Below the pieces are notes generated by a model that saw only the letters and a program-made list of their open reading frames with translations, did no database searches and was not told the DNA's origin. A DNA stretch of 24,539 bases, from the NCBI GenBank assembly GCA_050694055.1, contig JBOGWX010000008.1, positions 1 to 24,539 of the forward strand, written 5' to 3'. This DNA comes from WHSV01 sp050694055 (GTDB lineage Bacteria > Actinomycetota > CADDZG01 > WHSQ01). A program made the position numbers and the translations under genes. Positions 1-6,100 of this stretch are shown in pieces; position 1 is the stretch's first letter; each line of letters starts with the position of its first letter.

Positions 1-905
1 TTGTCGGCGGGCAGCCCGGGGGTGAAGTGATGTGCCATGAAGAGATCGAAGGTGCGCTCGAGCGAGCGGATCATGTTGACCTTCCCGATGCCTTTGAAGC
101 GGGCGCGGTCGCGCAGCAGCGCCTGCAGCAACGCCACCGCGTGGTCGTAGCTGCCGGCGTACAGCACCGCCCGGATCCGCTCTTTGAGCTCCGCGTACAG
201 AGGTGCCTTGGCAGACCACAGTGACTTGGGAATCTCCTGGTCAAGGCGCCTATCGAAGTGGACCCGGCAGGCCTGGAAGGGAATCGACCCGAAGTGATCC
301 CGGTGGCTCTGGGCGAAGCCCGGGCCGAGGTCTGAGACCACTCCGGTGAGCGGATGGCCGGCGTCGAGGCGAGCTTCGGTGGCAAGGCGGGCGAAGCCGT
401 CCGCGGTCTCGGCATCGAGCACGAGCGCATGCACCATGTCCTGGGTGGGATGATCGATACCGATGAGCAGACAGCGCTTGTCACCCTTGACGCGGATGAC
501 CTTGCCGTCGATGCCGAGGAACCCTCCCCACTTCGGTTGCAGCTCGATGGAGACCTCGAGCGGCGTCTTAGCGTGCTCTCCGAGCTCTTGCACCCAACCG
601 TTGAGCGTGAAGCGCGACAGCGAGCGACCGAACCGTTGCTCGAGCATCACCGCGAGCACGCGATACGAGGAGAGGCCTTGGATGTAGAAACGGACGGCTT
701 CTTCGATGACGTCGTCGGTGAACCGCGCGCGCGGTCGCGCGGTCTTGCGCTCGAACGTGAAACTGGTGCCGCAGGCAATGCACAAGAAGCGCTGGAGAGG
801 TTTGATCGGCCCCGCGCGTCCGGCGGGAGCGCTGGGGGACTTGCCGTTGCGTTTGGTCTCAAGGCTGCCGCAGTGGGTGCAGCGGACGCGCCGTTTTTTC
901 CACGA
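1..905 (-). CDS. Insertion-sequence DDE transposase, partial, frame disrupted at the 5' end
   Basis: Read on the minus strand, a frame without stops runs from base 905 off the left edge, about 301 codons. It begins with a zinc ribbon (CTHC, then CIAC about 35 residues later), a helical DNA-binding stretch, then a DDE-type core: the GIDGKVI strand gives the first Asp and VVSDLGPGF the second; the catalytic Glu is probably near or beyond the edge. This is the layout of MULE/mutator-like and related IS transposases; I cannot name the family. A TGA (908-906) lies immediately upstream in the same frame, and no ATG or GTG precedes the zinc ribbon. A well placed GTG (903-901, 8 nt after AAGGGG) is in another frame and would need a +1 shift at the A6 run (894-899). 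The copy may be a frameshifted pseudogene or use recoding. The transposase call is firm; the start is not. Confidence 0.75.
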
Positions 906-914
906 TCACCGCCC

Positions 915-939
915 CTTATCCGGTCGTTTACCGGATAAG
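915..939. repeat. Perfect inverted repeat (hairpin) upstream of the transposase
   Basis: CTTATCCGGT (915-924) and ACCGGATAAG (930-939) are perfect inverted copies around a 5-base spacer. The repeat lies 6 bases upstream of the transposase GTG region. It could be a subterminal transposase-binding site, an operator, or a hairpin that blocks read-through into the transposase. The true IS end is not identifiable. Confidence 0.7.
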
Positions 940-958
940 TAGCAGGAAAAGCGGCGCT

Positions 959-1204
959 GACCTGGGATTTCCCCCCGTTGCCAGCAACATTCAACTGGAC
1001 GCTGTCGGGTATCGCTACCACAAGAAGGTTACGAAAGCCGACGACGGCCGCCGACCTCCGGTCTTCTACGTCTTTCCCGTTGAGGTTGTTAAGGCGTCGC
1101 AGTATGAGAAGAGCAAGTGGGGAAAGGTCTTCCTTCGGAGCATTGAAGAAGTGGATCAGTACCTGGATTCGTGGAATCTGATTCGAGAGTTTCTTGCCAC
1201 GTGA
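959..1204 (+). pseudogene. 3' remnant of an unidentified gene, truncated next to the IS
   Basis: An 81-codon frame with no plausible start ends at a TGA (1202-1204). From about residue 10 it reads like a natural protein: NIQLDAVGYRYHKKV, then VFYVFPVEVVKASQYEKSKW and an acidic/aromatic C-terminal helix ending REFLAT. The overlapping frame that starts with ATG at 978 gives Arg/Ser-rich nonsense, so this frame is the real one. The 5' part of the gene is missing exactly where the IS lies, so insertion or IS-mediated deletion probably removed it. I do not recognise the family. The nearby TIR gene suggests the lost gene may have belonged to the same accessory region, but that is inference. Confidence 0.55.
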
Positions 1205-1271
1205 TCCGCAAGCTCTGTCGCGCCAGGGACGCCTATCTTCTCGCCAACCCAAGGCGCAACACCGCACTCCT

Positions 1272-2156
1272 TCAAAATGCTCCTTCTTCCTGTTGGCTGT
1301 GCTGAGCAACCAATGCGCGCACCTTGTCTGGAAGGTCGAAGGCCTCGCGCACTTGGCGATTCTCATCGATCGACTTCTCCAACGCTCGAAGGCGCTCGGG
1401 TGTCCAGCTCTTTACGTAGCGCTGGAGCCTCTTCCAGTTATCTTGAGCATCAACGTAGGAGCCAGAGTTGACGAAGTTGGCGACCAGAGCGTCCGCCATC
1501 CGGTCTGCCGTCAGTTCATGCTCGGAGAGGATCGCGACGATTGTGACGGCTACTTCGGTGGGCTCGAGGTCCAAAGCGTCTAATCCTTGGTAGCGCGAAA
1601 TGAAGCCATACGGAGTCACGCCCATGATTACGGGAATGATCAGGATCCAACGTGCCATGCAGTACCCGACCTCTTGATCCGTCCAATCGCTCTTCTTGAA
1701 ACCTGGCGTTAGGAAGGCCGCGAGCGCGTCACAGGTTGCGAGAGCGAGGTCTATCTCGTTGACCCATTCCTTCGTCGGCTCTATGTCCTTATGGGCGACG
1801 AAGCCGTCGACGCCAAACTTGAATAGCTCCTCCTTGACATCGCCCACGAATTTCTTCTTGGGACTCACATGGGTAAGGAATAGATGGAAGCGACCTTCGA
1901 CCCAGAATTTTGCCTCGGCGAGCGAGGCCGGTTTGGCGACGCCCTCTTCGCCCAATAGATAGTCGCGGAGTTGCTCCAGGGATTCGTCGCTTCCCGTCTC
2001 CAAGAAGTTCAGCGCGTAGTCAAACTTTGTGCCTTCCCACTGATCCGTCCAGGAGAAGCCGAACTGTCGCAGTGTCATATCTAGTTCGCCACACTCCATG
2101 TCCCCCAGGATGGGTGCGAGCTTCTTGATCAGACGAAGGCGGCTAGCAGGTTTCAT
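1272..2156 (-). CDS. TIR-domain protein, probable NADase, candidate antiphage effector
   Basis: 294 residues from the ATG at 2156. The N-terminal 75 or so residues are a small helical domain (LIKKLAPILGDMECGELDMT...) resembling adaptor domains that precede bacterial TIR effectors. Residues about 89-210 form a TIR domain: first strand RFHLFLTHVS (89-98), a box-2-like VAHKDIEP (120-127), then SDWTDQE (156-162), where the W-x4-E pattern places the putative catalytic Glu at 162. The C-terminal 85 residues are helical. Bacterial TIR domains commonly cleave NAD+ on phage sensing (established for the family); here that role is inferred. The frame stays open upstream through the tRNA fragment to 2408, but that extension is translated tRNA sequence and is rejected. 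There is no clear Shine-Dalgarno sequence, so the mRNA may be leaderless. The gene lies 170 bp outside the left attachment site. Confidence 0.8.
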   Translation of the reverse strand: MKPASRLRLIKKLAPILGDMECGELDMTLRQFGFSWTDQWEGTKFDYALNFLETGSDESLEQLRDYLLGEEGVAKPASLAEAKFWVEGRFHLFLTHVSPKKKFVGDVKEELFKFGVDGFVAHKDIEPTKEWVNEIDLALATCDALAAFLTPGFKKSDWTDQEVGYCMARWILIIPVIMGVTPYGFISRYQGLDALDLEPTEVAVTIVAILSEHELTADRMADALVANFVNSGSYVDAQDNWKRLQRYVKSWTPERLRALEKSIDENRQVREAFDLPDKVRALVAQHSQQEEGAF

Positions 2157-2326
2157 GACGGACACAGTAGATGCCACAACGATCGGGAGGCGCTTTTCGA
2201 CAACCACGACGATTCTGTCGGGATGCTCGTCCGCGCGTTGGATTCTGGTTGGATGGGGCACTCGGATGACTGTGTGTTCGATGCCCGTCTCGCGGATAAG
2301 CGGGCGCTGACCAGGACATCTGTTCA

Positions 2327-2371
2327 GCGCGCCCGGAGGGATTCGAACCCCCGACCCTCGGATTAGAAGTC
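2327..2371 (-). repeat. Left attachment site (attL): displaced 3' part of tRNA-Arg
   Basis: This 45-bp stretch is identical to 13037-13081. It covers the acceptor 3' strand, T arm, variable region and 3' side of the anticodon arm of tRNA-Arg. After base 2371 the sequence departs from the tRNA, so this is only a half gene left by site-specific recombination, not a functional tRNA. Confidence 0.92.
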
Positions 2372-2487
2372 TCGTCGAGTGAGTGGCAAGGGGTGCATGG
2401 AGAGGCATGAAGTGTGCTGTGACCTGCGGTTCTAGGTGTCGCGCGAGAGCCTTCTAAGCACCGAGAGGAACCCAGTGGCAGGGAGTG

Positions 2488-2506
2488 CGTCTGTAAAGCG
2501 TCTGTA
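2488..2506 (+). repeat. Candidate integrase arm-binding sites, left end
   Basis: CGTCTGTA occurs at 2488-2495 and again at 2499-2506, 11 bp start to start. The same octamer pair with the same spacing and orientation lies at 12944-12962, just inside the other end. Paired direct repeats flanking the core are typical arm-type sites for lambda-like tyrosine integrases. The sites lie in a 236-bp noncoding stretch (2372-2607) between attL and the nuclease gene, which also holds a short inverted repeat, TGCAAC / GTTGCA, near 2543-2557. Confidence 0.6.
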
Positions 2507-2607
2507 CTCGGTGTCCCCCGCAGAGGACAATCGCGGCATGGGTGCAACAACGTTGCAGATCGAGTCAAAGCCGAGGGTCCGCAAGACTCCCCCTTTGTCC
2601 CGGAGGA

Positions 2608-3666
2608 TCACCCCAATGACTTGGAGATCTCTCGTTGGGCAACGTCCATCATCTTGGGTAGCGAGGCGAATCCAAAAACCGTCTTCACGTACAAGGGTCC
2701 ATGGTCGCCCCCTCCCTCTCCGATGGGTTTGACGCGACTTCGTATCCGCTCCAGGTCCGTCCTGCTGAGCGAGGACTCAAGGGAAGATAGCCAGCGCGTC
2801 AACTTGTCGTCTGCGTCCTTCAGAGCCAACTCCTGAGCGACATCCAAATCGCTGATCGGGGGGAAGTCGAACTTCTTGCACAGTCCCTTGCCGACGATCC
2901 ATCCGTCATCCCATCCGTCATCTACCTTCAGAACAACGCAGGCCGCTGCGCGGTCACCCACGGTGCCGCGAATGAGTTCCCCCCGGCCCCGAATGATCCC
3001 CGCGTTCTGTACCGATCCGAGGTACCAACGAGTCGACCCGAACAACGCGAAAGGCCGATGCGTGAAGGACTCCCTATCGGGCTCGTCATCAAGATCATCG
3101 GGCTCGTCATCAAGATCATCGGGCTGTCTTTGTTTGCGCTCATGGTCCCAAAGCCACCGGTAGCCATGGGCCGGTCGGTAGAACATGTAGTCATACCGGA
3201 AGATCGCATCAAGGGGTACGTCCCCTCTTCGCTGTGCTTGCTCGAACTCAAGGTGCTCGAACCAGAGATCCGAAAGCCAGGTGAGCAACGAATGGCGGTT
3301 GGTTCTCGCCGTCAGGAAGTCCGCATCAATCCGAAGGAGAGGGAAGGAGAAACGATTGCAGATCGAGTCCTTGAGAGCATCTCGACGCTGAGCCTTCGGC
3401 TCCAAGTGACTGGCTCCGTCAAACTCCACGGCAAAGAGAGGCTGAGGGGAGGAGGGCCTTATGTCGTACACGACATGATCGAAGTGAGCCATCAGGGCAT
3501 AACGGAACTCGTCGGCGGAGAGTCCGCTTCGTTTAATCCGAAGCACGTCGGCTATCCTGATCTTGACGCCCAGGCGGGCTGGTCTTGAAGTCTCCAGGCG
3601 GCGAAGCTGCTGATCGGTCATGGACTCGTTGGAGTTCACGAACAACGGCTTCCGTGGGAGGGGCAT
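2608..3666 (-). CDS. DUF2726-type PD-(D/E)XK nuclease, cargo gene of the element
   Basis: 352 residues from the ATG at 3666, which has AGGA 8 nt upstream; a TTG 30 bases earlier in frame lacks such support. Residues about 60-118 match the DUF2726 pattern: HFDHVVYDI (Asp68), then LFAVEFDGASH (Glu81, Asp83), a conserved Arg/Lys helix (QRRDALKD), and FPLLRIDADF. These are the expected PD-(D/E)XK catalytic strands, so a DNA-cutting activity is likely. The C-terminal 200 residues are not recognised. They include an acidic linker with a duplicated PDDLDDE unit (182-196). The gene is the last one before attL and is separated from the packaging operon by two genes on the opposite strand, as cargo usually is. 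A role in defence or in interference with a helper phage is inference. A perfect TTGACA on the minus strand (3712-3707) is a possible -35, without a good -10. Confidence 0.72.
   Translation of the reverse strand: MPLPRKPLFVNSNESMTDQQLRRLETSRPARLGVKIRIADVLRIKRSGLSADEFRYALMAHFDHVVYDIRPSSPQPLFAVEFDGASHLEPKAQRRDALKDSICNRFSFPLLRIDADFLTARTNRHSLLTWLSDLWFEHLEFEQAQRRGDVPLDAIFRYDYMFYRPAHGYRWLWDHERKQRQPDDLDDEPDDLDDEPDRESFTHRPFALFGSTRWYLGSVQNAGIIRGRGELIRGTVGDRAAACVVLKVDDGWDDGWIVGKGLCKKFDFPPISDLDVAQELALKDADDKLTRWLSSLESSLSRTDLERIRSRVKPIGEGGGDHGPLYVKTVFGFASLPKMMDVAQREISKSLG
3076..3125. repeat. 21-bp tandem duplication inside the nuclease gene
   Basis: Two perfect adjacent 21-bp units (3076-3096 and 3097-3117) are followed by 8 further matching bases. 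Because 21 is a multiple of 3, the gene stays in frame and gains an acidic PDDLDDE repeat in a probable linker. This is a likely length-variable microsatellite created by replication slippage. Confidence 0.85.
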
Positions 3667-3875
3667 GGGAAATATCCTCGCGCCTAACCATGACAAGAAC
3701 GTGTACTGTCAACGGGACAACTAGATAGGAGCCCCATTCAGAGCGGCGACTGCGAGTCGCCCGGCAACCCTCGATAGCTGACCACGTCGAGTAGGTGCCA
3801 ACCCGAGAGATCGGGGATGGGAGAGGTCGTTTCGTCGTGCGCTGATTTGGGCTCCCCGAGCACGCGGAGGTCCGC

Positions 3876-3983
3876 ATGACGAACATCGGCACGGTAATCG
3901 AGGTCGTCGAGGTCGAGCCCGTGGTGAACCCGGTTCCCGCACCCGAGCCAGCACCTGTTCCCGCACCCGTTCCATCCAAGTGA
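3876..3983 (+). CDS. 35-residue valine/proline-rich peptide, coupled to the next gene
   Basis: ATG at 3876, with GGAGG 5 nt upstream. The peptide starts MTNIGTVIEVVEV and ends in a Pro-Ala-Val-rich tail (PAPEPAPVPAPVP) before the final SK. Its TGA (3981-3983) overlaps the GTG start (3980) of the following gene, giving translational coupling. It has no signal peptide or clear membrane helix; the tail should be extended. I know no function. It may be a leader peptide whose translation opens the downstream start, or a small partner of the downstream protein. Codon choice and the strong ribosome-binding site argue that it is translated. Confidence 0.65.
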   Translation: MTNIGTVIEVVEVEPVVNPVPAPEPAPVPAPVPSK

Positions 3984-4822
3984 CCGATCAACTTCGCTTC
4001 GATCTCGGACGCGCGCCCGACTTCGCCGAGCCGCTGGTCGGCTGGCGCATCTGGTACGCGCGCCCCAACGTCATCGGCGTCGAGTCGGGAGCAGGGCGTT
4101 GGATGCTGCACTCGCCTTTCGACCAGACTCCGTGGCCCTCGCGCGAGGCGATGACTGCTCGCTGCAATCGTCGTTCCGGTTTCGTGGCCGTCACCGATCA
4201 GACACGCCTTCGCATTCATTCGTCTCCCGGACGCGACTGCGGCTGCGGTGTGTATGCGCTCAACGACATGATGACCGCCGTTCAACTCGCAGAAAGTCAT
4301 GCAACTCATGGAGGTCGCTTCATGGCCGTCGTCCTCGGTGAGGTTTCGCTGTGGGGGCGCGTCGTCGTCGCACAGCGTGGCTACCGCGCGGCGTTCGCCT
4401 ATCCGGGGAGGTTGTGGGTCGTGCCGGACGGCTTCAAGAAGTCCCGTCAGAGCGACGAGGGAGTCATCGAGGGCCTGGAGCACTATGGGGTCGAGTTTCC
4501 CGACCGGGAGACGACTCCGCATCCCATCTGGTCGCTCCTGATCGGCCTCAGCAACGACCGAGACGGTTTCGACCTCAACAGGCCGGATGCGATGATCACG
4601 GCCGTCCAGGAGCCGGGCCGGTACTTCGTCAGCTTCGCGGGTGCTCGCGCACGCGTCCTCGATCTGCGCGCGGGCACCCTCCACGGCGAGCAGTCAGCGA
4701 ACGACATTCTGTCGGTCGGCACTTGGAGTCCCTCGGGATACATCTCGCGCGCCGAAATGCGACACATGGTCTACCGCGTGCGGGCGAGCCGTGATCCGTG
4801 GCCGCCTTCGATCAGCCGATGA
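3980..4822 (+). CDS. Conserved hypothetical protein with a CxCGVYAL motif
   Basis: 280 residues from a GTG that overlaps the stop codon of the small peptide. An N-terminal VGWRIWYA stretch leads to a region rich in Trp, Arg and Cys (ARCNRRSG), then GRDCGCGVYAL around residues 84-94. After that come LGEVSLWGRVVVAQRGYRA and a PGRLWV stretch. This pattern (a paired-cysteine CGVYAL segment followed by a W-G-R-V-V / R-G-Y-R-A segment) recurs in actinobacterial hypothetical proteins, as I remember them; I know no function for it. The cysteines could bind metal. The C-terminal third is not recognisable. The gene reads against the packaging operon and its end overlaps the end of the convergent head-protein gene by 11 bases, leaving no room for a terminator. 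With the preceding peptide it forms a two-gene accessory unit. Confidence 0.75.
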   Translation: MTDQLRFDLGRAPDFAEPLVGWRIWYARPNVIGVESGAGRWMLHSPFDQTPWPSREAMTARCNRRSGFVAVTDQTRLRIHSSPGRDCGCGVYALNDMMTAVQLAESHATHGGRFMAVVLGEVSLWGRVVVAQRGYRAAFAYPGRLWVVPDGFKKSRQSDEGVIEGLEHYGVEFPDRETTPHPIWSLLIGLSNDRDGFDLNRPDAMITAVQEPGRYFVSFAGARARVLDLRAGTLHGEQSANDILSVGTWSPSGYISRAEMRHMVYRVRASRDPWPPSISR

Positions 4823-5312
4823 AAGCGGCTTGCGCTCGCCAGTCCTCGGCCTGGTCTTCGTGGCCGAGCAGATCGAGACGCTTCGCCATCGCCTGCGCGT
4901 ACTCACTACTGCCCTCGCCATGAGACTTTGCGATTGCGACGATGTCGGCCTCGGTCTTCTGGATCTCGGTCGGCTCCGGCTCCTTCGGAGACTCGATGCT
5001 GAAGTCGGGCTCAGAGTTGCGGTACTCGTCGACGAGGTCGGGTCGGACGTCCATGACCTTGCTGATCGCCTGTTCCCGCGTGAGCGAGTCGTCGCTTGAG
5101 CGAAGCTCGCTGGCCGCCTTCTCGATCCTCTCCATCACTTGCGTCTGTGTCATTGCGCTACGTCCTTTCTCGGTTGGCACTGGATTCTGGGGGTCGGTGT
5201 CTGCCGACTTCACCATCGCGATGTTCGCGAGTTGGTTCGCGCCGCGCTCGACGAATGCCACCCGTCGAATGTTCTTGATGGTGAGCAGTCCGGTCTTGCG
5301 CTCTTCGGTCAT
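4812..5312 (-). CDS. Phage head-protease (XkdF-like) / scaffold-like protein
   Basis: 166 residues. Residues 10-35 (IKNIRRVAFVERGANQLANI) match the opening seen in XkdF-like phage proteins, where the strand-turn R-V-A-x-V-x-R-G-A-N is typical. The rest is acidic and helical, including a REQAISKVMDVRPDLVDEYR stretch of the kind found in capsid scaffolds and prohead proteases. The length is far below a full protease, and no catalytic Ser/His set is evident. The ATG overlaps the upstream stop as ATGA. An in-frame internal ATG at 5153 has an AAAGGA 10 nt upstream and could produce a 113-residue C-terminal isoform, as some phage scaffolds do. It is the last gene of the leftward operon and the only one resembling a head protein. 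Confidence 0.6.
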   Translation of the reverse strand: MTEERKTGLLTIKNIRRVAFVERGANQLANIAMVKSADTDPQNPVPTEKGRSAMTQTQVMERIEKAASELRSSDDSLTREQAISKVMDVRPDLVDEYRNSEPDFSIESPKEPEPTEIQKTEADIVAIAKSHGEGSSEYAQAMAKRLDLLGHEDQAEDWRAQAAFIG

Positions 5313-5689
5313 GTCGTCGTCATCTCACTGGCTCGGATGCCGAACGTGACCGCCAGGTGATCGGTGACCTCTTGCAAGATCGCGTGCTCTGCTGGGGTTG
5401 GCTCGCGTCCTTCGAGCACAACCGAGCGCAGCACCGGGCCGACTCGGTTGCGGTAGTCAGATGCGGCTCTCTCCCTTGCTGCGAGGCGGGCTCGCTGTAC
5501 TTGGTTAAGGCGCTCCGCGAAGACCCTTCCCATAGAGCCACCGCGCTGCCGACCTGCAAGCTCAGTCTTCAGTTTGTGTTCGATGTCCCCGAGCGCGACA
5601 TCGCTTAGGTCACGAATGAGCATGTCGAAGTCTCGGTTGCTCATCCGCCAATCGAGGTTGGCGAGGTCAATGATGGTTGTTGCTGCCAT
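5309..5689 (-). CDS. Hypothetical phage-element protein, 126 residues
   Basis: The ATG at 5689 is preceded by AAAGGAG with 6 nt spacing, an excellent ribosome-binding site. The stop overlaps the next start as ATGA, and the 5' end overlaps the upstream gene by 23 bases, so it lies in a tight operon. The protein is helical and charged, with an N-terminal acidic half (NRDFDMLIRDLSDVALGDIE) and a basic middle (RLNQVQRARLAARERAASDYR) that may form a coiled coil or bind nucleic acid. There are no cysteines, membrane segments or motifs that I recognise. Its position between the large terminase and the head-like protein suggests a packaging or head-related job, but this is inferred only from order. 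Confidence 0.7.
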   Translation of the reverse strand: MAATTIIDLANLDWRMSNRDFDMLIRDLSDVALGDIEHKLKTELAGRQRGGSMGRVFAERLNQVQRARLAARERAASDYRNRVGPVLRSVVLEGREPTPAEHAILQEVTDHLAVTFGIRASEMTTT

Positions 5690-5921
5690 TTGTTGCTCCT
5701 TTCTTGCAGAATTCCGAGTTCTCGTAGCGTCTCCAGTATTGCTTCATCGACGCGTCGATGAAGAAGCCGTTCTCTCGAAGATGTAGTTCGTAGATTCGCT
5801 CGCGTGTCTCTTTCAACCTGGTCTGTGCATCGGCGTCCTCTGGGTTCGCGAGTTCGAGCGAGGCTTCGGTGCGATACAACTCCACCAACTGTTTATGAAT
5901 CCGCTCAAGCGTTTCAGTCAT
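5667..5921 (-). CDS. Small helical hypothetical protein, 84 residues
   Basis: ATG at 5921 with AAAGGAG 5 nt upstream. The protein starts MTETLERIHKQLVELYRTEASLELA and continues through DAQTRLKETRERIYELHLREN, two helices with heptad-like leucines that could make a helical hairpin. It ends with a short basic, Asn/His-rich tail. The shape resembles small coiled-coil proteins in phage packaging regions, but no family can be named. The gene overlaps the next one by 23 bases and probably also the preceding small gene (ATGA). Confidence 0.7.
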   Translation of the reverse strand: MTETLERIHKQLVELYRTEASLELANPEDADAQTRLKETRERIYELHLRENGFFIDASMKQYWRRYENSEFCKKGATNGSNNHH

Positions 5922-6100
5922 CCGCGCTCCTTTCGATGGATGGAATGGGGTGAGCGCGGGGCCCCGAGGACAACCCGCAGGGAGGACGAGGCCCGCACAC
6001 GCTCATCCCAAAATGGTGCGAGGTCGACGCCGGGCCGGGTGAGCCGTCGATGGCGTCGAACCTCGCAAGCTTTGTCACCATTGGTCGACCCCCAAAACAT
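5918..6100 (-). CDS. Possible 60-residue protein overlapping the terminase 3' end
   Basis: ATG at 6100 lies inside the last codons of the large terminase, with GGAGG 5 nt upstream. The frame runs 60 codons and ends in a TGA that overlaps the next ATG (ATGA). These two overlaps and the strong ribosome-binding site are the case for a real gene filling an otherwise empty 150-bp gap. The product is basic (EVRRHRRLTRPGVDLAPFW...), rich in Arg and Pro, and resembles nothing I know. Its 3' codons double as the ribosome-binding site of the next gene. Without conservation data it could be a chance frame. Confidence 0.42.
   Translation of the reverse strand: MFWGSTNGDKACEVRRHRRLTRPGVDLAPFWDERVRASSSLRVVLGAPRSPHSIHRKERG

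Noticed and set aside
354..938. Plus-strand frame of 194 codons
   Set aside because: Antisense to the transposase; the minus-strand frame shows zinc-ribbon and DDE motifs.
2327..2371. A second tRNA-Arg gene
   Set aside because: Only the 3' part is present; the D arm, anticodon and 5' acceptor strand are missing.
2157..2408. In-frame N-terminal extension of the TIR gene (84 residues)
   Set aside because: It translates the tRNA 3' fragment and the flank; protein-like sequence begins only at the ATG at 2156.
2436..2732. Plus-strand frame of 98 codons in the left attachment region
   Set aside because: Runs through the candidate arm sites into the antisense of the nuclease gene; no ribosome-binding site or protein-like pattern.
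3533..4684. Long minus-strand frame of 383 codons
   Set aside because: Antisense shadow of the nuclease start, the Pro-rich peptide and the CxCGVYAL gene; Gly/Thr and Arg repeats mirror the sense codons, and it has no own ribosome-binding site.
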